Assembly: GCA_021785655.1 (NCBI GenBank)
Contig: JAJYET010000003.1
Location: 98,937 to 134,453 of the forward strand
DNA length: 35,517 nucleotides
Reading direction: 5' to 3'
From: a bacterium
Lineage (GTDB): Bacteria; Chloroflexota; Dormibacteria; Aeolococcales; Bog-877
The first letter of the stretch is position 1. Each line of letters starts with the position of its first letter. The notes under the pieces are model-generated. The model saw only the letters and a list, made by a program, of their open reading frames with translations, was not told where the DNA came from and ran no database searches. Below, one piece after another: positions 8,239 to 17,233 of this stretch. The translations under genes and the position numbers were made by a program.

Positions 8239-8936
8239 CAAAGGTACTTCCCCAAGTTGTTCTCGCGCCGGGAGTCGCGCGAGGGGACGTCCCGGGTGGG
8301 CCGTGCCACCCCAAGGGTTCGGGCAACGTTCCCCAGACGCTGATTGGGGCGGATCCCTCCGGCCCGGCCCGCCCGTCCTGCGTCCCTGACCCGAAGTCGG
8401 ACAGCCTATGAGCCAGAGCCTCGCCCCAGCTGCCGCGCTCCGACCCCGCCGCACCCCGGCCAGGGCCCGTGCCGCACTAGTCGAGTCCGCCACCGATAGT
8501 GCTGCCGCGGTCGACCCACCCGCCGACCGCCCTAAGGACCTTGGCCGGGGCCGGGTGACATCAGGTCCGGCCAGGGCGACCTCGAAGAGGCCCTGGGATG
8601 GCGGTCCACACAGGTGCTGTCGATCATCAGGGTCGTATCGCCACCGCCCTCTGCGACCAGGAGGCGGCGCAGGGCCAGGCGCAGAGTGCAGAGCTCCTCG
8701 TCCGCCGCAGCCGGGCAACCCAAGCAGCTTCCGGTCCGTGCCTTCCTCGATGGAAACTCCGCCCCGCCCGAAAGTCCACCTCCCGGCTTGACTTGGGCCC
8801 CGACCGGAAGCGCCTCGCCGGCGCAAGCCCGACGACCCACGGCTGTTTCCGGGGACCCCAGCTGCCAAGACCGGAGGTGGGACCACCCCCGGAACGACAG
8901 CCGCGTGGCTCAATTGCCTTGGTGGAAGTACCGGTG
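8239..8936. other. Gene-poor stretch, possible decayed sequence
   Basis: No intact gene can be supported. On the minus strand one short frame (8532-8840) contains TTLMIDSTCVDRH, faintly like the IDSTxVxxH segment of IS5-type transposases. The match is too short to call, and flanking sequence shows no terminal repeats. I see nothing else. Confidence 0.4.
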
Positions 8937-9029
8937 CTAGCGGCGGCGGAATGCCCGGACCACCAGCCAAATGAGGCCTGCGGTGCAGGCCACTACGATG
9001 ACGTTGGGCAGAATCACGGCGAGGGGCAT
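8937..9029 (-). CDS. Possible 30-residue single-pass membrane peptide
   Basis: The frame encodes 30 residues: a short start (MPLAVILPN), a hydrophobic helix (VIVVACTAGLIWLVV) and a basic end (RAFRRR). This is the usual layout of a very small inner-membrane protein with its C-terminus in the cytoplasm. Upstream on the same strand is TATACT (9049-9054), a good -10 box, 19 nt before the ATG. No convincing ribosome site or -35 box is visible. The family is unknown, and the call rests only on composition and the -10 box. Confidence 0.3.
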   Translation of the reverse strand: MPLAVILPNVIVVACTAGLIWLVVRAFRRR

Positions 9030-9480
9030 ATCAGCTGGACCCGGCCTGAGTATACCCCTGGCGGTTCCCGCCGCCCTTGCCCCAATCGCGGATGCGAACC
9101 TTGTGGCTCTCCGGAATAAGGGCGCCAGCGGCGACACCCTCATCACCATCGTGGCCGCGCCCGAGGCGCACACCAAGGGCTGCGACTCGTGCCAGTGGGG
9201 CAACACCGCCGGCCCGACAGAGGTGGCCCTCACCAGCGCATCAGCGGCTCACGTCGCGCGCGCCCTGACGCGGGGCCTGGGCGGACTTGGGGATGGCCCC
9301 TTGCTGCCGGGGCTGGCGCGGCATACCCGGCGGCCCCTCCGGCCGGGGCACGGGCCGCCTCCGCCTCCACTCGGTAGCGACTGGCCTCCAGCTGGCGGAC
9401 GGTGCCGGGTGCGCGGCCTCCCTCGGGGTCAGGACGAGCGGCGCCGGTCGGTGCTCCCGGGCCAGCTCACGGTCCGACCA
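9030..9480. other. Intergenic region, no supported gene
   Basis: The + frame that continues into the YGGT gene is open from 8971, but its translation here is unstructured and rich in Gly/Pro/Arg, with no membrane or family pattern. I treat it as non-coding. Besides the -10 box at 9049-9054 (minus) and the one at 9481 (plus), I see nothing. Confidence 0.45.
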
Positions 9481-9486
9481 TATACT
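9481..9486 (+). promoter_or_regulatory. -10 box for leaderless YGGT transcript
   Basis: TATACT is followed by exactly six bases (GCGAGG) and then the GTG start codon at 9493. This spacing puts the transcription start on the first base of the codon. No -35 match lies 17 nt upstream, and the only ribosome-site-like bases abut the codon, which fits a leaderless mRNA. Confidence 0.55.
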
Positions 9487-9492
9487 GCGAGG

Positions 9493-10062
9493 GTGAATTT
9501 GGCGGTGGTGCTGGTTGGCGATGTCGCCACCCTGCTCAACCTGTACGCGCTGTGCATCTTCGTCTGGGCTCTCCTCTCGTTCTTCCCTGGATCCCAGGGG
9601 AGCACCCTGGGCCGCCTCCTCGACAGCCTGGTGATGCCGGTCATCGCGCCACTGCGGCGGCTCCTCCCCCGCATCGGGGGGTTGGACTTCTCGCCGCTGC
9701 TGGCCATCGTCCTCGTGTACGCACTGGCGAGGGCTCTCCAGGGGGCGGCCAGCTCCGGGTTCGTGAACGTGCCGGGAACCGTGATCTCGGTGATTCTTGA
9801 GTTCCTCAGCGCCCTGCTGGTGGTGATCGTGCTCCTGCTGCTGATCAGGGTCCTCATCGGGTTGCTCCATGTGGACCCCTGGCACCCCCTGGTGCACGCG
9901 GTGCGTCAGATCACGGATGCCTTCGTGGACCCCATCGCGCGCCTGACCCGTACGAGGGGTGAGAGCGCCGCCGTCCTGGCCTTCGTGGTCTTTTTGGTGC
10001 TCTACGTCGGACTCGCACAGATTCTCTTCCCGATCCTCCAGAACGGGGCCGCGCGGCTCTAG
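9493..10062 (+). CDS. YGGT family membrane protein
   Basis: 189 residues with two YGGT repeats, each made of a hydrophobic helix, a loop with conserved Pro/Asp/Arg pattern and a second helix. Repeat 1 has LLNLYALCIFVWALLSFFP, then LLDSLVMPVIAPLRRLLP and DFSPLLAIVLVYAL. Repeat 2 has LLLLIRVLIGLLHVDPWHP, then VRQITDAFVDPIARLTR and SAAVLAFVVFLVLYVGL. YGGT proteins are small plasma-membrane proteins associated in various bacteria and plastids with cell division, osmotic tolerance or cytochrome maturation; the molecular role is unsettled. The GTG at 9493 is chosen because it follows the -10 box at leaderless distance and gives the usual family N-terminus. The 130-odd open codons upstream do not look coding. 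Confidence 0.85.
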   Translation: MNLAVVLVGDVATLLNLYALCIFVWALLSFFPGSQGSTLGRLLDSLVMPVIAPLRRLLPRIGGLDFSPLLAIVLVYALARALQGAASSGFVNVPGTVISVILEFLSALLVVIVLLLLIRVLIGLLHVDPWHPLVHAVRQITDAFVDPIARLTRTRGESAAVLAFVVFLVLYVGLAQILFPILQNGAARL

Positions 10063-10194
10063 CCCGCGGACCCCGCTTCCCGGCCGACGACACCTCCCGG
10101 GCGACTCAATCAAGACGCGAGGGACTGCGGGCCGCGGCAGGCATTGGCCTAAGCTCGGTAGAGGCGGAGTCGGGCCCCGCCACCTGCGGCGCCC

Positions 10195-10812
10195 TCAGCC
10201 TGGGGGATTTGGCGTTCCACGCCCCCGGCGCGCGAGGGCCCGCGGCACCGCACGGGCGGCGGCCGTGACCGCCCATGCCAGATGGACGCCCAAGCCCGCC
10301 TCCTGGGGGCCGCGGGCGACGCCACCGGACGCCTCGCGGGGCTCCGGCTGAAGGAGCTGCCATGACCTGGTCAGCGCGGCGCCGAAGGCCCCGAAGACCA
10401 CGTAGGCGAGGTCGTACACCAGGTCGGAGTTGGTGGGCTGCAACACCAGCAGAAACCCCACCACCAGTTCGCAGACGTAGAGCAGCAGCGAGCCGATGAA
10501 AAGGCGCGTCGAGGTGTCTCGCCGGGCCAAGCCGCCGTAGTGGGTCTTCAGAGTTGACCAGATCGCTCCCAGCGCCAGGGCGGTCGCCGGATAGCCCAGG
10601 TCGGTGCGAGGCAGGATCGCCCAGAGTGACAACAGGAGAGCGTTGGTCAGCGCGGTGAAGGCGGCGCCCGCCAGGGCTCGGTTGGCGCCCCGGGCGGTGG
10701 CCCCCAGGATCTGCTCGTAGCGAAGGCTGATGGCGACGAAGAGCAGGCCGACGAGGCTTCCGGCCACGGCCGCGCTGGCGGTGAAGAACCCGACCAGGGC
10801 GGTGGACGTCAT
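10195..10812 (-). CDS. Conserved-looking membrane protein of unknown function
   Basis: 205 residues. The N-terminus (GFFTASAAVAGSLVGLLFVAISLRYE, described in parts: FFTASAAVAGSLVGLLFVAI about 9-28) matches a motif common in unnamed actinobacterial/chloroflexal membrane proteins. Further hydrophobic segments lie at about 47-68 (GAAFTALTNALLLSLWAIL), 73-86, 105-123 (LFIGSLLLYVCELVVGFLL) and 133-146. The last 50 residues are Arg/Ala/Pro-rich and probably cytoplasmic. I cannot assign a function. It lies 95 nt downstream of dnaE on the same strand with no hairpin between them, so it may be the last gene of the gatCAB-dnaE operon. The ATG has GAGAGA about 8 nt upstream. Confidence 0.7.
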   Translation of the reverse strand: MTSTALVGFFTASAAVAGSLVGLLFVAISLRYEQILGATARGANRALAGAAFTALTNALLLSLWAILPRTDLGYPATALALGAIWSTLKTHYGGLARRDTSTRLFIGSLLLYVCELVVGFLLVLQPTNSDLVYDLAYVVFGAFGAALTRSWQLLQPEPREASGGVARGPQEAGLGVHLAWAVTAAARAVPRALARRGRGTPNPPG

Positions 10813-10907
10813 CCGCGCAGTCTCTCACCGGACCGGGATGTCTGCGGGCGCACCCGATCGCCAGGGGCGCCGGGCAGCGTGGTGGACCGGCAGCCAGCCC
10901 TTCGAGG

Positions 10908-13900
10908 TCAGCCCGCCGCGGCGCGCTCCGGTCCGCGGGATCTCGGCGCCGGCGCCTCGGCGTGCCGGCGCTCCACCCGAAAGCAGCCAGGACCGAGAAG
11001 CGCATCGACCCGCGACTCGAGCTCCGGCGACACCTCCACCCGGTGGCTCTCGCCGAGTTCCAGCTCGTGGACCTCCCCCTCCTCCAGGAGGTGCAGCACC
11101 ACGGGGGTCCGGCCCGGGGTGTCGGCCAGGACCTCGGCCAGCGCTGCCACCACCTCGTCGGCGGGCTCCCGGGCGGTGAGGTGAAGGATCGCGTCCGGGC
11201 GCCATCCGGCCAGCGCGGGCGCGTCCACCGCCAGGACTGACTCGGCGATCAACCGGGCGGCGTCGGCGTCGTCCTCCGTCTCCTCCTCCCCGGGGTCGGC
11301 TCGCTGGCTCGCCGGCTTGCCCGAAGCACCCACCTCGACCCGGCCCCGGACCACCACCACCGCATCGGGGTGAAGCAACTCCTCCGCAGCCGCGAAGACC
11401 TTGGGGAAGACGATCAGCTCACAGGTGCCGGTGAGGTCCTCCAGCACCCCGAAGGCCATCGGCTCCCCCTTCCGGCTCTGTACTCGACGGCACTCTCGGA
11501 GGGCCCCTCCCACCTGGACCACCTTTCCCGGCAGGCGCGAGAGCTCCTCCAGGTCGGCGTCGGTGCAGTCGCGCAGCCGGTCACCCAGCTGGGAGAGGGG
11601 GTGGCGGCTGAGGTACAGCCCGAGGAGCTCTCGCTCCCACGCCAGTCGCTCCCGCTCCTCTTCTGGGGAAAGTGGGCCGCGGGGGGGGCGCACCACCTCG
11701 GCCTCGGCGGTGGCGCCGTCGTCGAAGAGGGAGATCTGCCCGGCCTCGACATCCCGGGCCGACCGCTCCGCCTCCCGCATCGCTCCCTCCAACTCCACCA
11801 GCAGCCAGCCCCGGTCCCCCAGGGCGTCGCAGGCACCGGCTCGGATGAGGGCCTCCAGAACCCGGCGGTTGAGGTCGCGACCTCGCAGCCGGCGGCAGAG
11901 GTCCAGCAGTGACCGGAAGGCCCCCCCTTCTTCGCGCGCCGCCACCAGCGCCCGCGCAGCCCCCTCCCCCACGTTCTTCACCTGCTGCAGGCCGTAGACG
12001 ATGACGCCCGCCTCCCGCCCCTCGCCCTTCTCCGATTGGCCACCGGCCCAGATGCTGAAGGCCGGCTGGGAGCGGTTCACGTCGGGGGGGAGGACCTCGA
12101 TCTGCCGCGCCCTGGCGTCCAGGATCACCCGCTTCACGCGATCGAGGTCGCCCGCCCGGCTGTTGAGCAGAGCGCACATGTACTCCAGGGGGTGGTTCGC
12201 TTTGAAGTAGGCGGTCTGGTAGCCGATGAGCCCGTAGGCCACCGCGTGGGCCTTGTTGAAGCCGTAGCCGGCAAAGCGGTCGATGTAATCGAAGAGTGCC
12301 CCCGCCAGGGACTCCTCCACCCCGTTGGCCGCCGCCCCGGCCACGAAGCGGTCGCGCTGGGCCGCCATCTTGGCCTTGTCCTTCTTGCCCATGGCCGCCC
12401 GGAGCATGTCGGCCTCTCCCATGGAGAACCCCGCCACCGCCGAGGCGATCTGCATCACCTGGTCCTGGTAGAGGATCACCCCATGGGTCTCGCGCAGGAT
12501 CGGCTCGAGCGCCGGGAGCATGTAGGCGATCGGCTCGTCCCCGCGCCGCCGCCGCATGTACATGTCAATGACCCCACCCTCGATCGGCCCCGGCCGGTTG
12601 AGGGCGTTCGCGGCCGCCAGATCCTCGATGGAGCGGGGCCGCATGTCCATCAGCACCCGGCGCCCCCCCTCCCCCTCCAGCTGGAACACTCCGATGGTGT
12701 CGCCCCGGGCGAGGAGGTCATAGGTGGGCTGGTCGTCCAGCGGTAGGGCGTCGAGGTCGGGACGGACCCCCGTGGTCCGCTCGACGTGGTCCAGGGTCTC
12801 CTCGAGCACGGTGAGGTTCTCCAGCCCGAGGAAGTCCATCTTCAGCAGGCCCAGCTCCTGCACCCCGTTCATGTCGAACTGGGTCACCACGGATTCCCGG
12901 TTGGTGGTTCCCCGTTGCAGCGGGACGTAGTCCACCAGCGGCCCGGGGCCGATCACCACCCCACCGGCGTGGGTGCCCGCGTTTCGGGCGATGCCCTCCA
13001 GCCGCCGTGCGGTGTCGATCAGCTTGGCCGCCCAGGCCTCCACCTCATACAGCGCCCTCAGCTCCCTCGACTCGTCCAGAGCCGCCTCCAGGGTCATGCC
13101 CGGGCGGACAGGCACCAGCTTGGCGAGCCGGTCCACGTCCGGCAAGGGCACTCCCTGCACCCGGCCCACGTCGCGGATCGCCGCCCTGGCCGCCATGGTC
13201 CCGAAGGTGATTATCTGGGCCACCCGATCCGAGCCGTACTTCCGGGTGACGTAGTCGATGACCCGGCCCCGGCCGCTGACGTCGAAGTCAATGTCGATGT
13301 CCGGCATCGACACCCGCTCCAGGTTGAGGAACCGTTCGAAGGTGAGCCCGTACCGGAGGGGGTCGAGGGAGGTGATCCCCAGGGAGTAGCTGACCAGACT
13401 TCCAGCCGCCGACCCCCTTCCCGGGCCGATCTTCACTCCCTCCTCCCTCCCCGCCCGGGTGAAGTCCCAGACGATGAGGAAGTAGGCGGCGAAGCCGGTC
13501 CTGGCGATCACCCCCAGCTCGTAGTCCAGCCGCTCCCGATACTCGGCAGGAACCGGATCGCCGACCCGAGCGGCCAGACCGCGCTCGGCCGTGTTGCGGA
13601 GGAAGGTGTCCGAATCCAGCTCCGGCCCGGTGTCGTAGCGGGGCAGTAGCGGCTGGTGCAGGACCGGCTCGAAAGCACAGCGCTCCGCCAGAGAGGCGGA
13701 GTTGCCGACCGCCTCGAGGCAGTTTGGGAACTTGGCCGCCATCTCCTCGGCCGAGGTCAGATAGAAGTGGGGTCCGGCGAAGCGCAACCGCTTGGGGTCC
13801 TCGACCCGGCTCCCGGTCTGGATGCAAAGCAGCACGTCGTGGGCCACCGCGTCATCCGGATGGACGTAGTGGCTGTCGTTGGTGGCCACCAGCGGGAGCC

Positions 13901-14498
13901 CGGTGGTGCGGGCGATCCCCAGCAACCCCTCGGCAACCGCCGCTTCCTCCTCCATTCCATGGTTCTGGAGCTCCAGATAGAACCCGTCCGGACCCAGCAT
14001 CTCGGAGTACTCCCGGCAGAGCGCCTCCGCCCCTTTGGAGTCGCCGGCCAGGATGCGCTGAGGAATCTCCCCTCCCACACACCCGGAGAGGGCCACGAGA
14101 CCATCGTGGTGCGCCGCCAGAAGTTCGCGATCGATGCGCGGCTTGTAGTAGAAGCCCTCCAGGTGGGCCTGGCTGACCACCCGCATCAGGTTGTGGTAGC
14201 CGGCGTCGTCCCTGGCCAGCAGGATGAGATGAGAGGGGTCCCGATCTGCCCGCCCCTCCCGCTGCAGCCGGGAGCGAGCGGCCACGTAGACCTCGCACCC
14301 GATGATCGGCCGGACCCCTGCGGCCACCGCCGCTCGGTGGAAATCCAGGGCCCCCGAGAGCACCCCGTGGTCGGTCAGCGCTATCGCCTTCTGCCCCAGC
14401 TCCGCCGCCCGCTCCGCCATGGCCTTCAGCCGGGCGGCCCCATCCAGGAGTGAGTACTCGGAGTGGGTGTGGAGGTGAACGAACTCTGGCTCAGCCAT
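10908..14498 (-). CDS. dnaE: DNA polymerase III alpha subunit (DnaE1 type)
   Basis: A 1196-residue replicative polymerase. The N-terminal PHP domain retains all the usual metal ligands: HLHTHSEYSLLDG, LTDHG, GCEVYV, the His of HLILLARD, the Cys of LSGCVGGE and NDSHY. This suggests a working 3'-5' proofreading site, as in mycobacterial DnaE1 and unlike E. coli. The palm acids lie in PDIDIDF (Asp400, Asp402), followed by the FNKAHAVAYGLIGYQTAYFKA region, finger and helix-hairpin-helix segments, and a C-terminal OB fold (from about 990: KVVQVGGALRECRRVQSRKG). The last about 150 residues are acidic/Arg-rich. The ATG is 30 nt after the RNA methyltransferase stop, with TTGGGGG as ribosome site, so it belongs to the gatCAB operon. 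Confidence 0.97.
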   Translation of the reverse strand: MAEPEFVHLHTHSEYSLLDGAARLKAMAERAAELGQKAIALTDHGVLSGALDFHRAAVAAGVRPIIGCEVYVAARSRLQREGRADRDPSHLILLARDDAGYHNLMRVVSQAHLEGFYYKPRIDRELLAAHHDGLVALSGCVGGEIPQRILAGDSKGAEALCREYSEMLGPDGFYLELQNHGMEEEAAVAEGLLGIARTTGLPLVATNDSHYVHPDDAVAHDVLLCIQTGSRVEDPKRLRFAGPHFYLTSAEEMAAKFPNCLEAVGNSASLAERCAFEPVLHQPLLPRYDTGPELDSDTFLRNTAERGLAARVGDPVPAEYRERLDYELGVIARTGFAAYFLIVWDFTRAGREEGVKIGPGRGSAAGSLVSYSLGITSLDPLRYGLTFERFLNLERVSMPDIDIDFDVSGRGRVIDYVTRKYGSDRVAQIITFGTMAARAAIRDVGRVQGVPLPDVDRLAKLVPVRPGMTLEAALDESRELRALYEVEAWAAKLIDTARRLEGIARNAGTHAGGVVIGPGPLVDYVPLQRGTTNRESVVTQFDMNGVQELGLLKMDFLGLENLTVLEETLDHVERTTGVRPDLDALPLDDQPTYDLLARGDTIGVFQLEGEGGRRVLMDMRPRSIEDLAAANALNRPGPIEGGVIDMYMRRRRGDEPIAYMLPALEPILRETHGVILYQDQVMQIASAVAGFSMGEADMLRAAMGKKDKAKMAAQRDRFVAGAAANGVEESLAGALFDYIDRFAGYGFNKAHAVAYGLIGYQTAYFKANHPLEYMCALLNSRAGDLDRVKRVILDARARQIEVLPPDVNRSQPAFSIWAGGQSEKGEGREAGVIVYGLQQVKNVGEGAARALVAAREEGGAFRSLLDLCRRLRGRDLNRRVLEALIRAGACDALGDRGWLLVELEGAMREAERSARDVEAGQISLFDDGATAEAEVVRPPRGPLSPEEERERLAWERELLGLYLSRHPLSQLGDRLRDCTDADLEELSRLPGKVVQVGGALRECRRVQSRKGEPMAFGVLEDLTGTCELIVFPKVFAAAEELLHPDAVVVVRGRVEVGASGKPASQRADPGEEETEDDADAARLIAESVLAVDAPALAGWRPDAILHLTAREPADEVVAALAEVLADTPGRTPVVLHLLEEGEVHELELGESHRVEVSPELESRVDALLGPGCFRVERRHAEAPAPRSRGPERAAAG

Positions 14499-14528
14499 GC
14501 CGGACCCCCAAGGCTCGCCCCGGAGCGC

Positions 14529-15782
14529 TCACCATCGCCTCAGGAATGCGGCCACCTCGAAGTGGTAGGTCTGCGGGAACATGTCCACCAGCCGCACCCG
14601 CTCAAGCCGGTATGGCCCCAGTCGGCAGAGGGTCTCCAGGTCCCGCCCCAGGGCCGCCACGTCACAGCTGAGGTACACCAGGATCGGGGGCCCGGCCAGC
14701 CCCAGCCACCCGCGCACCGCCGGTCCCAGGCCACTTCGAGGGGGGTCCAGCACGATCGCGTGGCAAGCGGAGAGCTCTGGCAGAATCGCCTCCACGTCCC
14801 CGCGCCGGACCACCATTCGACCGGGGGCGTACATCTCCGCATGGAGCGCGGCCAGCCGGGCCGCAGCGGTCCCGGACTCCACCGCCACCACCTTGGCACC
14901 CAGGTCGGCCAGCCGGACGCTGAGCACTCCGGCGCCGGCGTAGGCGTCCACCACCAGGGTCCCGGCCACCTCGTCCCGCAGCCAGTCGACCACGGTCTCG
15001 TAGAGCTGAGGGAGGGTGCCCTGGTTGACCTGGATGAAGGAAGACGGGGTCACGCGGAAGCTTCGACCCCGGTAGAGCACCGAACCGGACTCGGTACCGA
15101 GAAGAGGGGTGCCCGGCCCCGCTGCGGCCAGCGCCACCCTGGGCCCGGCCTGGACATCGGGACGGGTCTGCACCAGCAGCCCCTCCTCGACCCTGGTGAT
15201 CGAAACCGTCTGGACCGCCGGGGGCTCCCCGGCCAACGCGGCGCCCACACCCGCCAGCGCGGCGTTGATCTCATCGGTGTGGATGGGGCAGCTGGCCACC
15301 GGCACGGTCCGGTATCCGCTCCGGCTCTTGAAGCCAAGCGATGCGCCAGCACCACGGTGGAACTCCCCGCGCCAGCGGTAGGCGTATGGGGAGGCGGCCC
15401 CCAGCACCTCCACCTCTCCCCGGGGCTCCAGCCGACGAGCCCGCAGCTCCTCCAGCAGCACCCCGTGTTTCACCTTCAGCTGCTGGGAATACTCCAGGTG
15501 CTGGAGCTGGCAGCCCCCGCACTCGCCGAACACCGGGCACAGGGGATCGACCCGGCCGGGAGCCGGGTCCAGCACCTCCTCCACGTCGGCGCGCAGATAC
15601 CTCGGTCTCCGCTCGGTGACCCTGGCGCGAACCAGCTCGCCGGGGACCGCCCCGAACAGCAACACCACCTGGCCGCGGTGATGCGCCAGTCCTCGCCCCA
15701 GGTGGACGATTCGCTCGCAGCGCAGCTCGAGGCACTCGCCCACCGCCACGGGTGCCCGCTCTTCGGCCAGCAGCCGGCTCAT
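14529..15782 (-). CDS. TRAM/RlmD-type RNA 5-methyluridine methyltransferase
   Basis: 417 residues. An N-terminal TRAM-like RNA-binding domain (about 10-70) is followed by a probable [4Fe-4S] site: Cys82, Cys88 and Cys91 in [10 protein letters not shown], plus Cys165 in SCPIH. This spacing equals that of E. coli RlmD. The C-terminal Rossmann domain has the SAM motif [12 protein letters not shown], then DPPRSG and the catalytic Cys in [13 protein letters not shown]. These enzymes transfer a methyl group from SAM to C5 of uridine in 23S rRNA or tRNA. The exact target (RlmD, RlmCD or TrmA type) cannot be read from sequence. The ATG at 15782 overlaps the gatB stop as ATGA; the frame is open further upstream, but that lies inside gatB. 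It is followed 30 nt later by dnaE. Confidence 0.9.
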   Translation of the reverse strand: MSRLLAEERAPVAVGECLELRCERIVHLGRGLAHHRGQVVLLFGAVPGELVRARVTERRPRYLRADVEEVLDPAPGRVDPLCPVFGECGGCQLQHLEYSQQLKVKHGVLLEELRARRLEPRGEVEVLGAASPYAYRWRGEFHRGAGASLGFKSRSGYRTVPVASCPIHTDEINAALAGVGAALAGEPPAVQTVSITRVEEGLLVQTRPDVQAGPRVALAAAGPGTPLLGTESGSVLYRGRSFRVTPSSFIQVNQGTLPQLYETVVDWLRDEVAGTLVVDAYAGAGVLSVRLADLGAKVVAVESGTAAARLAALHAEMYAPGRMVVRRGDVEAILPELSACHAIVLDPPRSGLGPAVRGWLGLAGPPILVYLSCDVAALGRDLETLCRLGPYRLERVRLVDMFPQTYHFEVAAFLRRW

Positions 15783-17233
15783 CCCCCTCCGCGCCCCAGC
15801 CGCTCCCGAAGCAGCCGAGAGGCGAGGTCGGGGTTGGCAACCCCGCCCGAAGCCTTGCGCACCGCCCCCACCAACGGGCCGAGCGCCCGGTCGTTGCCGG
15901 CCTGGAAGTCCGAAGCCGCCTTGGGCAGTTGCCGGATGGCCGCGCCGACCCACTCCTCCATCTGGGCGGCGTCACTGACCTGCGTCAGACCGCGCTCCTT
16001 GATGAGATCCACCGGCGACCGGGCCTCGGCGAACGCCTCTGCCAGGACCTCCCGTCCGCTGGTGCCGCTCACCTCTCCCGCATCCACCATGCGCACCAGC
16101 TCCGCCAGCTCGGCGGGAGGGATGGGGGAGTGCTCAAGACCCAGCTTCGCCTCCTTGCAGAGGGCCTGGAGGGGGCCGAGCTGCCAATTGGCAGCCGCCC
16201 GGGGTGGCGCCCCTGCCGCCACCATGGCCTCGAAGTAGGCGACGTCCTGAGGCCGCTCGGTGATGAGCGCCGCTTGCTCCTCGCCCAGCTGGTGCCGGTC
16301 CCGGAGCCGGTCCCGGAGGCGCAGCGGTGGCTCGGGAAGGCTGGCGCGGAGGCGCTCCACCAGCTCGCGGGAGACCCGCAGGGGGGGCAGGTCCGGCTCG
16401 GGGAAGTAGCGGTAGTCCTGGGCCTCCTCCTTGCTGCGCTGGGAGACGGTGGACTGCTCCACCTCGCTCCAGCCGCGGGTCTCCTGGCGGACCGTCTCTC
16501 CGGACTCGATGACCGCGGTCTGCCGCCGCACCTCGCACTCCAGGGCGGCCTCGACGCTGCGGAAAGAGTTCATGTTCTTGACCTCGACCTTGACCCCGAG
16601 CTCCCGCCGGCCCCGGGGACGCAGGGAGATGTTGGCGTCGCAGCGCAGGCTCCCCTGCTCCATGTTGCCGTCGTTGACCCCGAGATGGAGCAGGAGCTGG
16701 CGCAGCGCCCTCAGGTACTGGGGAGCCTCGCTCGGGCTCCTGAGATCCGGCTCTCCCACGATCTCCATCAGCGGGACCCCGGCGCGGTTGAGATCCACCA
16801 GGGAGAACTTGGCGGTGTGGATCTCCCCGGCATGGTGGAGGGTGCCGGCATCCTCCTCCAGGTGCACCCGGGTGATCCCACAGGATCTCCGCTCACCGTC
16901 CACCTCGAACTCCAGGTGACCACCCAGAGAGAGCGGCAGGTCGTACTGGGAGATCTGATAGCCCTTGGGCAGATCGGGGTAGAAGTAGTTCTTGCGGTCG
17001 AACTTGCTGAACTCGGGAATCCGGCACCCCAGGGCCAGGGCGGTCCGGATCGTCATCTCCACCGCCCTCCCGTTGATCACCGGCAGGGCGCCGGGAAGGC
17101 CGAGGCAGGTGGGGCAGGTGTTGCTGTTGGGCGGCAGCCCCATGTACTCGGCGCGGCAGCCGCAGAACATCTTGCTGCGAGTGAGCAGCTGGGCGTGGAC
17201 CTCCAGCCCGATCACCGCCTCCAGCTCAGCCAT
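15779..17233 (-). CDS. gatB: Asp/Glu-tRNA amidotransferase subunit B
   Basis: 484 residues, close to the usual length. The N-terminus ([14 protein letters not shown]) is typical, and FCGC with CPTCLGLPG gives the four Cys of the zinc site. [29 protein letters not shown] and [14 protein letters not shown] are hallmarks of the kinase-like cradle domain that phosphorylates the misacylated tRNA. The helical and YqeY-like tail (from about 360) binds tRNA. With GatA and GatC it converts Glu-tRNA(Gln) and/or Asp-tRNA(Asn) to Gln- or Asn-tRNA. The ATG at 17233 overlaps the gatA end by 8 nt, and the gene's stop overlaps the next start by 4 nt, so the cluster is translationally coupled. Confidence 0.97.
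   Translation of the reverse strand: MAELEAVIGLEVHAQLLTRSKMFCGCRAEYMGLPPNSNTCPTCLGLPGALPVINGRAVEMTIRTALALGCRIPEFSKFDRKNYFYPDLPKGYQISQYDLPLSLGGHLEFEVDGERRSCGITRVHLEEDAGTLHHAGEIHTAKFSLVDLNRAGVPLMEIVGEPDLRSPSEAPQYLRALRQLLLHLGVNDGNMEQGSLRCDANISLRPRGRRELGVKVEVKNMNSFRSVEAALECEVRRQTAVIESGETVRQETRGWSEVEQSTVSQRSKEEAQDYRYFPEPDLPPLRVSRELVERLRASLPEPPLRLRDRLRDRHQLGEEQAALITERPQDVAYFEAMVAAGAPPRAAANWQLGPLQALCKEAKLGLEHSPIPPAELAELVRMVDAGEVSGTSGREVLAEAFAEARSPVDLIKERGLTQVSDAAQMEEWVGAAIRQLPKAASDFQAGNDRALGPLVGAVRKASGGVANPDLASRLLRERLGRGGG

Noticed and set aside
8532-8840. Possible IS5-type transposase fragment (MIDSTCVDRH)
   Set aside because: Only about ten residues resemble the family; no second motif, terminal inverted repeats or target duplication were seen.
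8239-8970. Extension of the minus-strand membrane protein to 8970
   Set aside because: The sequence upstream of 8238 is Gly/Pro/Arg-rich and unlike protein, while two good ribosome sites lie at 8238 and 8115.
8971-9492. Extension of the YGGT frame upstream to 8971
   Set aside because: The added 174 residues look random, and a -10 box lies directly before the GTG at 9493.
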